64,000 bases of DNA from Agathobacter sp. (GCA_017409825.1 JAFQRZ010000005.1:1-64000); one strand, 5' to 3'; positions 23,356 through 32,553 are shown, numbered from the stretch's first letter. Translations and numbers: made by a program. The notes: generated by a model not told the origin, from the sequence alone.

Positions 23356-24792
23356 ATGTCAAAGACAAAAGGTCCAGTTACTAAACTGAACACAATGCAT
23401 CACATTGGCTATGGTGCCGGCGACGCTGGTGGTGTAGTAATGCTCATGCTTATCAGCTACTTGGAACGTTTCTCACGTAACGTTTTAGGTGTTGATCCAG
23501 CAATTTATGCAGGTATCTTAATCGTATGGAATGTATGGGATGCAATCAACGATCCACTCGTTGGTACTTTCATGGACGTAATGTTCACAAAAGCAAAGAA
23601 CAAACAGAACAAATTCCGTCCTTGGATTCTTCGTTCTATCCCAATCTTGGCAGTTGGTTTAATTTCCGTATTCTCTCTGCCAAACTTGTTTGATGGTTTA
23701 TTATGTATCGTTGTTCTCTTTATTTCTAAGATTGTATTCGAACTTGGTTATACAGTTATGAACATCGGTATGGGTTCATTACTTGGTGTAATGGCTACAA
23801 ATGACGCAGAACGTGCATCATTATCATCTGCTCGTGGATTTGGTTCTACAGTTGGTGGTGCTATCGGTGCAATGGCTCTTCCAGTAGTTTTAGGTTCTTT
23901 AGGTGAAACACCATTTGGTTTCGCTGCTACAGCTGTAGTTGCTGCAGTATTAGGATGCTTCCTCGTATTCATCCACTATGCATTCACAGTAGAACGTAAC
24001 GTAGAAGCTCAGAACGCAGTTAAGACAGAAGCGGAAAAAGAAGCAGAAAAAGTTAAAGTTACAGACATCCTTAACGTATTCAAGGTTAACCGTCCTTACT
24101 TAGCTCTTTGTGTTCACTCTATCTGTATCTGTTTCGTACAGGGTATTGCACAGGGTGCTGCTACATATATGTACTCTGATGTTTTAGGTGACCTTAAATT
24201 ACAGGCAATCGGTTCTGTAATCTCTATGCCAGTTATGTTCGGTGGTTTGATTATCGCTCCAATCTTGGCTAAGAAGATTGACCTTGTTAAGATTATTCGT
24301 TCATTTATCTTAATCGGATGTATCTTACTTGGCACATGCTTCATTTATGCTGTAACAGCTCCAAAATTGATTCCTGTTCTCTTCATCGTATGGCAGGGTC
24401 TTGGTACAGGTTTAGTTACATTATCTGTACAGTTACAGTGGGGTCTTGTTGGTGAATCTATCGACTACAACGAATACCTTACAGGAAAACGTTCTGAAGG
24501 TGCGATTTACGGTACATTCTCACTTACACGTCGTGTAGGTCAGACATTATCTGGTTCATTAGCAGTACTTATGTTAACATGGTTCGGCTATCAGGCAGGT
24601 GCTGGTACAGCACAGCCTGCATCAGCAATCTTCGGTATTAAAGCAATGGTTATCTTGATTCCAGCTATCATCGCTATGGGATCTTGGGCATCATTCAGAT
24701 TCATCTGGAATATCGATGATGAAAAACGTGCGAAAGTTGCTGCTTGGAAAGCAGAAAAAGCTGCAAAAGCAGGAGCTGCTGACGCAGAATAA
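23356..24792 (+). CDS. GPH-family (glycoside-pentoside-hexuronide) cation symporter
   Basis: 478 residues, about 12 TM helices. N-terminal GYGAGDAGG and the following WDAINDPLVGTFMD are the GPH signature; it likely imports a glycoside or sugar acid with a cation. The C-terminus is a charged Ala/Lys/Glu tail. The gene uses a restricted codon set (TTC, TAC, CGT, ACA, GGT) unlike its neighbours, as do trigger factor and other highly expressed genes, suggesting strong expression when induced. Own promoter and terminator. The divergent TetR gene is its likely regulator. Confidence 0.9.
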   Translation: MSKTKGPVTKLNTMHHIGYGAGDAGGVVMLMLISYLERFSRNVLGVDPAIYAGILIVWNVWDAINDPLVGTFMDVMFTKAKNKQNKFRPWILRSIPILAVGLISVFSLPNLFDGLLCIVVLFISKIVFELGYTVMNIGMGSLLGVMATNDAERASLSSARGFGSTVGGAIGAMALPVVLGSLGETPFGFAATAVVAAVLGCFLVFIHYAFTVERNVEAQNAVKTEAEKEAEKVKVTDILNVFKVNRPYLALCVHSICICFVQGIAQGAATYMYSDVLGDLKLQAIGSVISMPVMFGGLIIAPILAKKIDLVKIIRSFILIGCILLGTCFIYAVTAPKLIPVLFIVWQGLGTGLVTLSVQLQWGLVGESIDYNEYLTGKRSEGAIYGTFSLTRRVGQTLSGSLAVLMLTWFGYQAGAGTAQPASAIFGIKAMVILIPAIIAMGSWASFRFIWNIDDEKRAKVAAWKAEKAAKAGAADAE

Positions 24793-24841
24793 TTATCCTT
24801 AGCATATTTTATAAATACTATTTATAGATAAGTAGAATAAT

Positions 24842-24888
24842 AAAAAGAACGATAGCAAGCTTGCTTGCATATCGTTCTTTTTTTGTTT
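24842..24888 (+). terminator. Terminator of GPH symporter gene
   Basis: AAAGAACGATA/TATCGTTCTTT outer stem plus GCAAGC/GCTTGC inner stem, strong T-run. Confidence 0.93.
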
Positions 24889-24909
24889 GTATTTGACGCA
24901 TTTATTAAA

Positions 24910-24941
24910 AATAAAAAAGCGGATTCCTTTCGGAAACCGCT
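24910..24941 (-). terminator. Terminator of tRNA-Ile
   Basis: On the minus strand AAGCGG-TTTCC-GAAA-GGAAT-CCGCTT followed by TTTTTATTTTTA; one mismatch in the stem. Confidence 0.85.
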
Positions 24942-24945
24942 TGTA

Positions 24946-25019
<74 letters not shown>

Positions 25020-25041
25020 ATTTGCTATTCGCAACAGTGAT

Positions 25042-25070
25042 ATATTATCTCTTTTTTAGAATTACGTCAA
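25042..25070 (-). promoter_or_regulatory. Promoter of tRNA-Ile
   Basis: Minus strand TTGACG (25070-25065), 17-bp spacer, TAATAT (25047-25042). Confidence 0.8.
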
Positions 25071-25094
25071 GAGATTTTTTGAAATTCTGCTAAA

Positions 25095-25382
25095 TTAAAG
25101 CATTTTTGTAGACCAAACATCCTTGTATGTTTCGTATTGTTCATTAATCCAATCGACGATTTCTTTTTTGCCCTCCTCATTGAAAGGTGCAGTGTGGTCT
25201 ATTTTTAAAGAATCATCCGTTTTATCAAAAATATAGGGACCAGGCCAGACCCAGGCGTGGAAAAAGGAGTCGCCTTCTTCGGGTTTTTCCATTTTGATTA
25301 GAAAGCGGAGTGGATTCATCCAGCCCGTAAAGGATGTTTTTTTATAATAGTTTAAGTTTAATGCTTCGTCGTAAGTTAGCAT
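25095..25382 (-). CDS. Small hypothetical protein
   Basis: 95 residues, no signal peptide or membrane helix. The middle is aromatic-rich (FFHAWVWPGPYIFDKT) and the C-terminus helical and acidic (KKEIVDWINEQYETYKDV). It starts at ATG 25382 behind a GCGAGG site. I do not recognise the family. It stands alone between tRNA-Ile and the divergent creatininase-like gene. Confidence 0.7.
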   Translation of the reverse strand: MLTYDEALNLNYYKKTSFTGWMNPLRFLIKMEKPEEGDSFFHAWVWPGPYIFDKTDDSLKIDHTAPFNEEGKKEIVDWINEQYETYKDVWSTKML

Positions 25383-25558
25383 AGTGTGTACCTCGCTGAA
25401 AATGTGCTTAAAATATTATATCAAATGTAGGAGTCTTTCTGCAATATGCTTCTAGGACTTGCTTGGAGAATTTCGATCAATTCTGCCGGTATATAAAGCT
25501 GGAAATAGTTAGTCGTATACGTTATAATTATATAAATAAAGTATTAGGAGGGAATATT

Positions 25559-26401
25559 ATGGAAAATATGCGTACAAGAATTTTACCTAAAATGTTAAAT
25601 TCCGAAGTGCAGGAATATTTAAAGAGAAATGATATTATAATCGTTCCGGTAGGAACTGTAGAAATGCATGGGGGCTTTCCACTGGATAGTGAGACAGTAA
25701 TTAGTGAAGCGTATGCACTTAAGATGGCAGAAGCTTGTGATGGTCTCGTATTAACAGGCCTTCCATACTTCTATGCAGGTGCTACTGCTTCTGGCAGAGG
25801 TACCGTTCAGGTATCGGTTCGCCAAGGAATTGATTATTTGGGTGCGGTTGCAAGAAGTTTGCTTCGTCTTGGATTTAAGCGTCAGATTTATTTTAGCTTT
25901 CATGGTCCAGCGCATATGACTATCTGCCCAATGGTGCGCGATTTTTATGATGAAACAGGGGTGCCTATTTTATATATGGACAGCATGATTCAGATGGGAA
26001 AGAATCAGGATATATTTAAAGATATGTCAGTGTTCCATGATATTACGGTTGGTGCATATAAGATTATGAATCGTTTGGAAGATGTTCCATTTGTAACGGG
26101 TTATGGAGACATGGTGCAGCAGTCATGTGCTCCATTTAATGATTTATTTGCTCTTGGATATCAGAGTGCTGCTATTGGTTACTGTTTTGGTGAAAACTCT
26201 GACCACATGCCTACACCAGATATTCCAGATGAGGAAACGCGTGCGAAGAAAGCAGAAATCGGTGCTGAGCTTATTTGCAAGATGGTAGAACGTATGGATA
26301 TGCCACACGTAGTAGAACAGATGCAGAAATTGGAAGCGTATGGTTTGGAAAACGAAGAGAAATATCCATGGATGCCAAGTGCATATAATCGCAGAAAATA
26401 A
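25559..26401 (+). CDS. Creatininase family metallohydrolase
   Basis: About 280 residues. Family metal ligands are visible: Glu and His in PVGTVEMHGGFPLDSET, the Asp in the same block, and a later ISFHGPAH-like segment (YFSFHGPAHMT). The family includes creatinine and formamide amidohydrolases and the mycofactocin-type peptidase, so the actual substrate is open. The frame opens at 25463, but AGGAGGG before ATG 25559 (MENMRTRIL) decides the start. A TATAAT at about 25522-25527 is its probable -10. It precedes a carboxylesterase gene; both could modify a compound brought in by the nearby symporter. Confidence 0.85.
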   Translation: MENMRTRILPKMLNSEVQEYLKRNDIIIVPVGTVEMHGGFPLDSETVISEAYALKMAEACDGLVLTGLPYFYAGATASGRGTVQVSVRQGIDYLGAVARSLLRLGFKRQIYFSFHGPAHMTICPMVRDFYDETGVPILYMDSMIQMGKNQDIFKDMSVFHDITVGAYKIMNRLEDVPFVTGYGDMVQQSCAPFNDLFALGYQSAAIGYCFGENSDHMPTPDIPDEETRAKKAEIGAELICKMVERMDMPHVVEQMQKLEAYGLENEEKYPWMPSAYNRRK

Positions 26402-26448
26402 GTGTTTTTTTCTAGGACTTATGTTATAATAGAATAAATTAAAATGTA

Positions 26449-26478
26449 CGGCGGATTCTTTCTATGGGGAATCCGCCG
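26449..26478 (+). promoter_or_regulatory. Leader hairpin before carboxylesterase gene
   Basis: Perfect 10-bp stem CGGCGGATTC/GAATCCGCCG with a 10-nt loop and no T-run, downstream of a TATAAT at about 26425. Could stabilise the message or weakly terminate the upstream transcript. Confidence 0.5.
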
Positions 26479-26505
26479 AATCAATTCATAAATGGGGGAA
26501 GAGAC

Positions 26506-27867
26506 ATGTCAAATATAATTACAATTCCATGTGGACAAATCAAAGGCACGGATTGCCAGTGGCCTGGTGTTACCGCTTACAAGGGAATCCGTTATGCAAC
26601 AGCAGGGAGATGGGAATACCCAGTCGAAGTAACGAATTGGGATGGCGTATATGATGCGACGGAGTATGGAAACTGTAGCTTCCAACCAAGAGCCTTTTAT
26701 GATGAAGAAACGGTGATTGAAAAGGTATTTTATTATTATGAATTTCGAAAAGGCGCAAGCTATACCTATAGCGAAGATTGCTTGTTTTTAAATGTATGGG
26801 TGCCAGAAGGAGCGACACCAGACAGCAAGCTACCAGTGCTTTTCTATATCCATGGTGGCGGATATACTGGCGGCTGTGGACATGAAAAACACTTTGATGG
26901 TCCAGTGTGGGCAAGTAAAGGCGTTATCGCAGTAACCTGCAACTATCGTCTTGGACCTATGGGATTTATGTGTCTGCCAGAGCTTGCAGAGCGAGATGGA
27001 CATACTGGTAACTATGGCCTTTATGATCAGATGACCGCTATGCAGTGGGTACAGCACAATATCGCAGCTTTCGGCGGTGACCCAGCAAACGTAACGGTAA
27101 TGGGACAGAGTGCGGGTGCGATGAGTACGATGCAGCATTGTATCAGCCCACTGACGCATGGACTTTTCCACAAAGCAGTGATGAGTAGTGGCGGTGGTGC
27201 ACATAAGCTGATGGATAGTGCCCAGACACACGAAGATAGATATGAATTCTGGAAACAGGTGATGGCAGATGCTGGTTGTCAGACCTTGGAGGAATTTTTG
27301 CAGTTAGAGCCAGAAAAAGTATTCCAATCATGGCAGACCTTGAAGAAATCCAATATGAAATATGGTATGATTGCCAGCCCATGTGTGGATGGAGAGCTTT
27401 TAACGAAGAGTCCACTGACGGCATTAAACGATGGCGATGTAAAAGATATCCCTTATATGCTTGGTGCAACCAGCCAGGATATGATGCCATTCTTTATTTT
27501 TCCTATGGCGAAGGATTTCTGCGACAAACAGAAAAAAGCATACTGCTGGTTCTTTGACCGTCAGCTTCCAGGGGATGAAAATGGGGCTTGGCATTCCAGC
27601 GATTTGTGGTACTGGTTTGGTACATTAAAGAATGGCTGGAGACCTTTCGAAGAAAAGGATTATGCATTGTCAGACGCGATGTCCAGCTACCTTTGCAATT
27701 TCGTGAAAACAGGTAATCCAAATGGAGATGGACTTGTAGAATGGAAGCAGGCTAAAGCAGGACAGAATGAGGTTATTCGCATTGGCGAAGGCGATATCCG
27801 TATGGGTAAAGTAAGCAAAGCGAAGCTGCTCTGGACAACACTTACGAATAAGAATGTCGGAGAGTAA
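26506..27867 (+). CDS. Type-B carboxylesterase
   Basis: Alpha/beta hydrolase of the carboxylesterase/para-nitrobenzyl esterase family, about 453 residues, somewhat shorter than the usual 490-520. Oxyanion-hole motif YIHGGGYTGG, catalytic serine in VMGQSAGAMS, the EDCLFLNVWVP block and the catalytic-His segment GAWHSSDLWYWFG are present. No signal peptide, so cytoplasmic. The frame opens at 26464 but the GGGGGAAGAG site before ATG 26506 (MSNIITIPCG) is the better start. Likely deacylates an imported or local ester; substrate unknown. Confidence 0.9.
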   Translation: MSNIITIPCGQIKGTDCQWPGVTAYKGIRYATAGRWEYPVEVTNWDGVYDATEYGNCSFQPRAFYDEETVIEKVFYYYEFRKGASYTYSEDCLFLNVWVPEGATPDSKLPVLFYIHGGGYTGGCGHEKHFDGPVWASKGVIAVTCNYRLGPMGFMCLPELAERDGHTGNYGLYDQMTAMQWVQHNIAAFGGDPANVTVMGQSAGAMSTMQHCISPLTHGLFHKAVMSSGGGAHKLMDSAQTHEDRYEFWKQVMADAGCQTLEEFLQLEPEKVFQSWQTLKKSNMKYGMIASPCVDGELLTKSPLTALNDGDVKDIPYMLGATSQDMMPFFIFPMAKDFCDKQKKAYCWFFDRQLPGDENGAWHSSDLWYWFGTLKNGWRPFEEKDYALSDAMSSYLCNFVKTGNPNGDGLVEWKQAKAGQNEVIRIGEGDIRMGKVSKAKLLWTTLTNKNVGE

Positions 27868-27884
27868 GCAAGGAGAATATATAT

Positions 27885-28541
27885 ATGCTTTTTGGTGAAG
27901 ATAGTTTAAAAGGGTTAAAAAAAGAATTGAAAAGTGCGGGAGCTGATATGAGCTTTGTGAAAAGCTGGCAGAAGACTTTTGACAAAGTAAAAAAAGGCTG
28001 TCAGCAGATGGAGTCCCAGTACACACAGGCGAAGACGGAATTGGAGCAGGTACATACGATTTTGAAAAAAATGGAAGCATCCTTAATCGAGATGAAAAGT
28101 GATGTCGAAAACTCCGTACATCGTACCAGCCTCGGTGATAGTGCCAAGGAACTAAAAAAATACCAAGGGCATTTTAATCAGGAATTTTTGATTAGCAAAG
28201 AAGATAAAGAGTTCCATTTGACCTATCAGACTATTTTGGAACTTTGTAGCAAAGGCTGTAAGGAACAGAAAGACGTGCTGATTTTACAAAGCGAAGTGGA
28301 AAATATTCTCGCTGTAACGGAAGAAGCATTGGATAAGGAATGGCCATCTTATCGTGCTATGGCTTATTTTTACATAGATAGAACAGATCGAGAAATTTTC
28401 GATTTGCCACATTCCGATAAGGTAGTGGAAGTGAATCGTATTTATGAGAATGAGTTTCTGACACCTATGCGACAGGTGTTGACAAAATGTTTTGACGAAC
28501 AAAAAGTAAACGATACATTGGAGGTGGATGTATGGAACTGA
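27885..28541 (+). CDS. Hypothetical coiled-coil protein
   Basis: 218 residues, almost wholly alpha-helical by composition; residues about 25-80 have heptad spacing suggesting a coiled coil (QMESQYTQAKTELEQVHTIL). No membrane helix. Three cysteines lie in the C-terminal two thirds. Family not recognised. It overlaps the next gene by 10 bp (start at 28532), indicating translational coupling with the membrane-tethered partner. Confidence 0.75.
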   Translation: MLFGEDSLKGLKKELKSAGADMSFVKSWQKTFDKVKKGCQQMESQYTQAKTELEQVHTILKKMEASLIEMKSDVENSVHRTSLGDSAKELKKYQGHFNQEFLISKEDKEFHLTYQTILELCSKGCKEQKDVLILQSEVENILAVTEEALDKEWPSYRAMAYFYIDRTDREIFDLPHSDKVVEVNRIYENEFLTPMRQVLTKCFDEQKVNDTLEVDVWN

Positions 28542-29173
28542 TAATTTTTATTGTAATTATTTCGTACATTGTAAAGGCAGTAAAAAAGGCCAATGAAAAT
28601 GAGAAGCATCAGGCGTATACAAATAAGAACCCTTGGGAGGGGGTTGCTTATCAGGCACCAAAGCAGGCGACTCGCGTAGATTCTCCAAAAGTGCAGGTGC
28701 AGCAGCAGACGAAAGAAGCGGTGCAGGAGCAAATTGCGAGAACCAAGCAGCGCATTTTGGAAAGCAGAGGTATGCAAAGTACAGAGAATGAGCATTTTAA
28801 GCAGGCGGATATGCATCGCCAGCAGGAAAATCGTGAAGCAATGCAGCAGGTTCATGCATCTCGTATGGAAGCTAGAAATACTACGATTTTACAACGTGCA
28901 AAAGCAAATGCAGAAGAGGATAAGGTGGATGTGACCTTAGAAACGATGGAAGCAGAGCACAATCATTCCGAACGAGTTTCAGCAGCAGAGCATCATCATC
29001 CAGAGGATGTGATTCCAGAAAATATGCTGGGAACCATAGAGGATTTGATGATAAAAGGATATGACGGAAATCTTTGCTTTGAGAGAGATTTCGCGGGTGA
29101 AGCAATGGATATGATTAGCCGCTTTACCGTACCTTCGGATGTTCCGAATTTTTCCGAGGAAGAAGCAGTATAA
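28532..29173 (+). CDS. Hypothetical protein with N-terminal membrane helix
   Basis: 213 residues: TM helix at residues 2-17 (ELIIFIVIISYIVKAVKK), then a Gln/Glu/Lys-rich disordered or helical stretch (about 45-130), a His-rich bit (EHNHSERVSAAEHHHPED) and a conserved-looking C-terminal block (IEDLMIKGYDGNLCFERDF). Family not recognised. Overlaps the coiled-coil gene upstream and sits 17 bp before the DUF1653 gene, so the three look like one unit; together they may form a small membrane-associated complex. Confidence 0.75.
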   Translation: MELIIFIVIISYIVKAVKKANENEKHQAYTNKNPWEGVAYQAPKQATRVDSPKVQVQQQTKEAVQEQIARTKQRILESRGMQSTENEHFKQADMHRQQENREAMQQVHASRMEARNTTILQRAKANAEEDKVDVTLETMEAEHNHSERVSAAEHHHPEDVIPENMLGTIEDLMIKGYDGNLCFERDFAGEAMDMISRFTVPSDVPNFSEEEAV

Positions 29174-29190
29174 GAAATTGAGGTAATAGA

Positions 29191-29661
29191 ATGGAACGCA
29201 GACCAGTAGTAGGAGAGACCTACCGACATTTTAAAAATAAGAATTACAAGATTATTGCAATCGCACATCATTCCGAAACAGGAGAAGAACTAGTAATCTA
29301 TCAGGCACTTTACGGGGATGGAATGGTTTGCGCGAGACCACTGGATATGTTTGTCAGTGAAGTGGATCACGAAAAATATCCAGATGTGAAACAGAAATAT
29401 CGTTTTGAGAAAATCGAAACTCCAGCATTGGAGCTGACGATAGAAGACCGCATGATGAAATTTTTTGATGAAGATTCCATGGAAGGAAAATATCAGATTC
29501 TTTTGACGATGCGTGAAGAAATCACAGATACCATGATTGACAATATGGCAGTGACCTTGGATGTTGTGATTGAAGATGGACCAATTGCGAAACGTTTTGA
29601 TGATTTGAAGCATGCGATTCAGACCAAACAGCGTTACGAGCAGAATAGCTGGTTAAGATAA
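29191..29661 (+). CDS. DUF1653 protein
   Basis: 156 residues. The N-terminal half is a DUF1653 domain: [20 protein letters not shown] and [21 protein letters not shown] are its signature. The C-terminal half is a helical extension (residues 85-156) not needed by stand-alone DUF1653 proteins, which are about 70-80 residues. Function of the domain is unknown. Last gene before a terminator. Confidence 0.9.
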   Translation: MERRPVVGETYRHFKNKNYKIIAIAHHSETGEELVIYQALYGDGMVCARPLDMFVSEVDHEKYPDVKQKYRFEKIETPALELTIEDRMMKFFDEDSMEGKYQILLTMREEITDTMIDNMAVTLDVVIEDGPIAKRFDDLKHAIQTKQRYEQNSWLR

Positions 29662-29666
29662 TTGCA

Positions 29667-29696
29667 GAAAGAGTCGCGATGCGGCTCTTTCTTTTG
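29667..29696 (+). terminator. Rho-independent terminator
   Basis: GAAAGAGTCGC/GCGGCTCTTTC (one G-U) with a GAT loop and TTTTG. Confidence 0.85.
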
Positions 29697-29709
29697 AATG
29701 GGGGATACT

Positions 29710-30156
29710 ATGGAAATCGAAAGAAAATATTTGGTGAAGGCTTTGCCAGAAAATTTGGAATGCTACGAGCAGAAACGTATTTCACAGGGATATCTTTGCA
29801 CGAATCCGGTGATTCGTATTCGCCGCAGCAATGACGAGTATTTTCTGACCTATAAAGGCAAAGGTTTGATGGCAAGGGAAGAGCATGAGTTTCCATTATC
29901 TGCGGAGGCTTTTGAACATTTGCTTCCCAAAATCGATGGTATTTTGATTGACAAAATCCGATATTTGATTCCATTGGACGAGACACATACCGCTGAGCTG
30001 GACGTTTTCCAAGGAACCTTGGCGCCGCTTCGTTTGGTTGAGGTGGAATTTGCATCCGTAGAGGAAGCGGAGCATTTTGTTGCGCCAGAGTGGTTCGGTG
30101 ATGATGTGACGAATTCTGGAGAGTATCACAATAGTAACTTGAGCAAGAGAGGATAA
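29710..30156 (+). CDS. CYTH-domain (triphosphate tunnel) protein
   Basis: 148 residues. The ExExK start signature is seen as EIERKYL at residues 2-8, followed by basic tunnel strands VIRIRRS and YFLTYKGKG and acidic strands EHEFPL, ELDVFQG and VEVEF. Such enzymes hydrolyse inorganic tripolyphosphate or act on other triphosphates with divalent metal; the specific substrate is not known here. The frame opens at 29698, but GGGGGA ahead of ATG 29710 and the family start MEIERKY favour the later codon. Confidence 0.9.
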   Translation: MEIERKYLVKALPENLECYEQKRISQGYLCTNPVIRIRRSNDEYFLTYKGKGLMAREEHEFPLSAEAFEHLLPKIDGILIDKIRYLIPLDETHTAELDVFQGTLAPLRLVEVEFASVEEAEHFVAPEWFGDDVTNSGEYHNSNLSKRG

Positions 30157-30160
30157 GCGA

Positions 30161-30709
30161 ATGAAAAAATTAGGTGTATTTATGGCAGACGGCTGCGAAG
30201 AAATCGAAGCACTTACGGTAGTAGATATCGCAAGACGTGCGGGGATTGAAGTAGCCATGATTTCGATTACAGGAGAAAAGACCGTAAAGGGCGCACATGG
30301 CATTGATTTCCAGACCGATATTCCAGCAGAGTTTATGGATTTTGATTTGTTAGATGGAATTGTGCTTCCGGGCGGTATGCCAGGCACATTGAACCTTGGG
30401 GCGAATAAATATGTATTGCAGACGATTATTGATTTTAACTGCAAAGGAAAACTGATATCAGCGATCTGTGCAGCTCCAAGTGTATTGGGTGAAGCAGGTC
30501 TTTTAAAAGGCAAAAAAGCCACATCCTATCCAGGATTTGAAGATAAATTAATCGGTGCAGAGGTTTGTGAGGATGCGGTTGTTGTCGATGGCAACATCAT
30601 CACCAGTCGAGGTATGGGAACTGCGATTCCATTTGCACTGGAGATAGTTCGCTATTTGGTAGATGCAGAAACCGCAGATAATCTTGGTCACGCAATCATC
30701 TATAATTAG
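30161..30709 (+). CDS. DJ-1/PfpI family protein (YajL/ThiJ-like)
   Basis: 182 residues, full length. Seen: FMADGCEEIEALTVVDIARRAG with the conserved Glu near residue 14, the VLPGGMPGTLNL loop and the nucleophile elbow AICAAPSVLGEAG with its catalytic cysteine. Family members act as chaperone, deglycase or glyoxalase-like stress proteins; which applies is open. Starts 4 bp after the CYTH gene, so co-transcribed. Ends at the long bidirectional terminator at 30761. Confidence 0.93.
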   Translation: MKKLGVFMADGCEEIEALTVVDIARRAGIEVAMISITGEKTVKGAHGIDFQTDIPAEFMDFDLLDGIVLPGGMPGTLNLGANKYVLQTIIDFNCKGKLISAICAAPSVLGEAGLLKGKKATSYPGFEDKLIGAEVCEDAVVVDGNIITSRGMGTAIPFALEIVRYLVDAETADNLGHAIIYN

Positions 30710-30760
30710 TAAGAAGAACAGATGCAGTAATAATTTTATATATTTTACGAAAGACTAAGA

Positions 30761-30835
30761 AAAAGAGCCCTCATATATATAATCGGAAGCCTTATGCCAA
30801 TACAGCGACGATTATATATATGAGGGCTCTTTTTT
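30761..30835. terminator. Long bidirectional terminator with conserved-loop element
   Basis: Perfect 25-bp stem (30761-30785 with 30809-30833), A-run left and T-run right, between convergent genes. The 23-nt loop (30786-30808) matches the reverse complement of the loop at 18079-18101 at 21 of 23 positions, while the stems differ in sequence but keep pairing. Confidence 0.93.
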
Positions 30836-30866
30836 GTAGAATTATAGATGAAATATAGTTAAACTA

Positions 30867-31061
30867 TTACTGCATCTGTTCTTCCTGGCGTTTAATCATC
30901 TTTTTCACCATTTCACCACCGATAGAACCGGCTTCTCTAGATGTTAAGTCACCATTATAACCACTTTTAAGGTTTACACCTACTTCGTTGGCACATTCCT
31001 GTTTGAAACGATTCATCGCTTCAGATTTTTTTGAACTAGAGTTGTTGTTTGAATTACTCAT
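30867..31061 (-). CDS. Alpha/beta-type small acid-soluble spore protein
   Basis: 64-residue SASP, which coats and protects DNA in dormant spores and supplies amino acids on germination. Family core is clear: ANEVGVNLKSGYNGDLTSRE with the LTSREAGSIGGEMVKKMI block. The Glu-Val-like germination protease cleavage area is near the N-terminal half. An N-terminal Ser/Asn tail (SNSNNNSSSKK) is polar. The frame opens at 31130, but AAGGAGGTG before ATG 31061 marks the start. Forespore sigma-G control is expected from the family; I could not make out a convincing sigma-G promoter. Indicates a spore former. Confidence 0.95.
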   Translation of the reverse strand: MSNSNNNSSSKKSEAMNRFKQECANEVGVNLKSGYNGDLTSREAGSIGGEMVKKMIKRQEEQMQ

Positions 31062-31204
31062 TTTGTTCACCTCCTTACAACGTTTAATTTGTGCAAATCC
31101 GAAAAAAATATGTGATTCGAAGGTTGACAATTAATGGTAGATAAAACAAAATAAAATTAAAAAAATGAGAGCGTGTGTGGAGCAGATGAAAGCGAGGTTT
31201 TGCT

Positions 31205-31765
31205 ATGAATCATAAAGGGACAGTAAGATTAGAAACAGAACGATTAATATTAAGGCAAATCGAGATAGAAGATGTAGAGCCTGCTTTCCATAATTGGATG
31301 AGCGATGAAAAAGTGACAGAGTTTTTGCGTTGGCCTACACATAAGGATATTTCTATTTCTGAGCGAGTAGTAAAAGAATGGGTAGAGGAATATAAAAAAG
31401 ATGATGCTTTTTATCAGTGGGCGATTGTTTTGAAGGGGTTAAATGAACCAATCGGAACAATTTCCGTCGTGGATATGAATGAACGCGTAGACATGGTACA
31501 TATCGGCTATTGCATTGGAAGTAAATGGTGGGGAAATGGTTATATGAGTGAAGCATTTGCACGTATTATTTCGTTTTTCTTTGATGAAGTAGGTGCACGG
31601 CGAATCGAAGCACAGCATGACCCAAACAATCCTGCTTCTGGTAAAGTAATGGAGAAGTGTGGACTCAAGTATGAAGGCACACTTCGTAAAGCGGATTGGA
31701 GCAATAAAGGAATTGTGGATGCGGCAATGTATGGGCTATTGGCAGAGGAGTATCGCAAATTATGA
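31205..31765 (+). CDS. GNAT acetyltransferase (RimJ/RimL-like)
   Basis: 186 residues. Typical start RLETERLILRQIEIEDVEPA, acetyl-CoA-binding region KWWGNGYMSEAFARI and C-terminal VMEKCGLKYEGTLRK are those of the RimJ/RimL group that N-acetylate ribosomal protein ends or small amines. Substrate unknown. Its stop overlaps the start of the next gene (ATGA), so the pair is translationally coupled. Confidence 0.9.
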   Translation: MNHKGTVRLETERLILRQIEIEDVEPAFHNWMSDEKVTEFLRWPTHKDISISERVVKEWVEEYKKDDAFYQWAIVLKGLNEPIGTISVVDMNERVDMVHIGYCIGSKWWGNGYMSEAFARIISFFFDEVGARRIEAQHDPNNPASGKVMEKCGLKYEGTLRKADWSNKGIVDAAMYGLLAEEYRKL

Positions 31766-32553
31766 AAAATATATTTGTAGAAGGTATCCAGGGTATGGGG
31801 AAATCCACTCTGGTGAATCGCATTTATCGAGAAAAACCAGAGCTGCGTGTTTGCAGAGAAGGAGACTATTCGCCAGTTGATTTGGCTTGGTGTACCTGGA
31901 TGACAAAGGACGAATATGAAGCAGTACTGGAGAAATATGCCGATATAAAAGATGAGATTGAGAAAAACACCATAGAAGAAAATGGTCATTTTGTGATTGC
32001 TTACACGAAAATTATTACAGACATTTCGAATTTCCATAAAGACTTGGAACAGTATGAAATTTACAATGGGAGAAAGGACTTTGCTGAATGGAAGAAAATT
32101 GTTTTTTCAAGATTTGAAAAATTCAGAGGAACTGGATACCTGTTTGAGTGTGCCTTTTTCCAGAATATCATGGAAGATTTGATTTTGTTTCATGAACGTA
32201 GCGAGGTAGAAATCGTAGAGTTCTATCGTGAGTTATTTGCTAGAGTGGATAAAGAGAATTTCCGTCTTTTTTATTTGTATAGTGAACATATAGAAGAGAT
32301 TTTGCAGGTGGTAAAAAAGGAACGAAGCGACAATGTAGGAAACGAAATGTGGTATCCTCTCATGATGAATTATTTGAAGGAGTCACCGTTCGGAAGAAAG
32401 CATGGCTACCAAGATTTTGATGATATGGTGGCACATTTTAGATACAGACAGATGTTGGAGATGCGAGTGATCAAGGAAGTGCTTGGAGAATGTGCGGTAG
32501 TATTACCGGCGAAAGAATGGGAGTTAGAAGAAGTATTAATAGATAATAATTAA
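31762..32553 (+). CDS. P-loop kinase-like protein
   Basis: 263 residues. N-terminal Walker A GIQGMGKSTL and a fold layout like thymidylate/deoxynucleoside kinases (an early phosphate loop, then FECAFFQNIMEDL resembling the DxF/W substrate motif). C-terminal helices are acidic. It could phosphorylate a nucleoside or small molecule, but no specific family is recognised. It shares ATGA with the upstream acetyltransferase gene and is followed by the first small-toxin locus. Confidence 0.75.
   Translation: MKNIFVEGIQGMGKSTLVNRIYREKPELRVCREGDYSPVDLAWCTWMTKDEYEAVLEKYADIKDEIEKNTIEENGHFVIAYTKIITDISNFHKDLEQYEIYNGRKDFAEWKKIVFSRFEKFRGTGYLFECAFFQNIMEDLILFHERSEVEIVEFYRELFARVDKENFRLFYLYSEHIEEILQVVKKERSDNVGNEMWYPLMMNYLKESPFGRKHGYQDFDDMVAHFRYRQMLEMRVIKEVLGECAVVLPAKEWELEEVLIDNN

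Noticed and set aside
26449..26478. Hairpin before the esterase gene considered as a terminator or riboswitch
   Set aside because: No T-run and no conserved riboswitch core visible; kept only as a leader hairpin.
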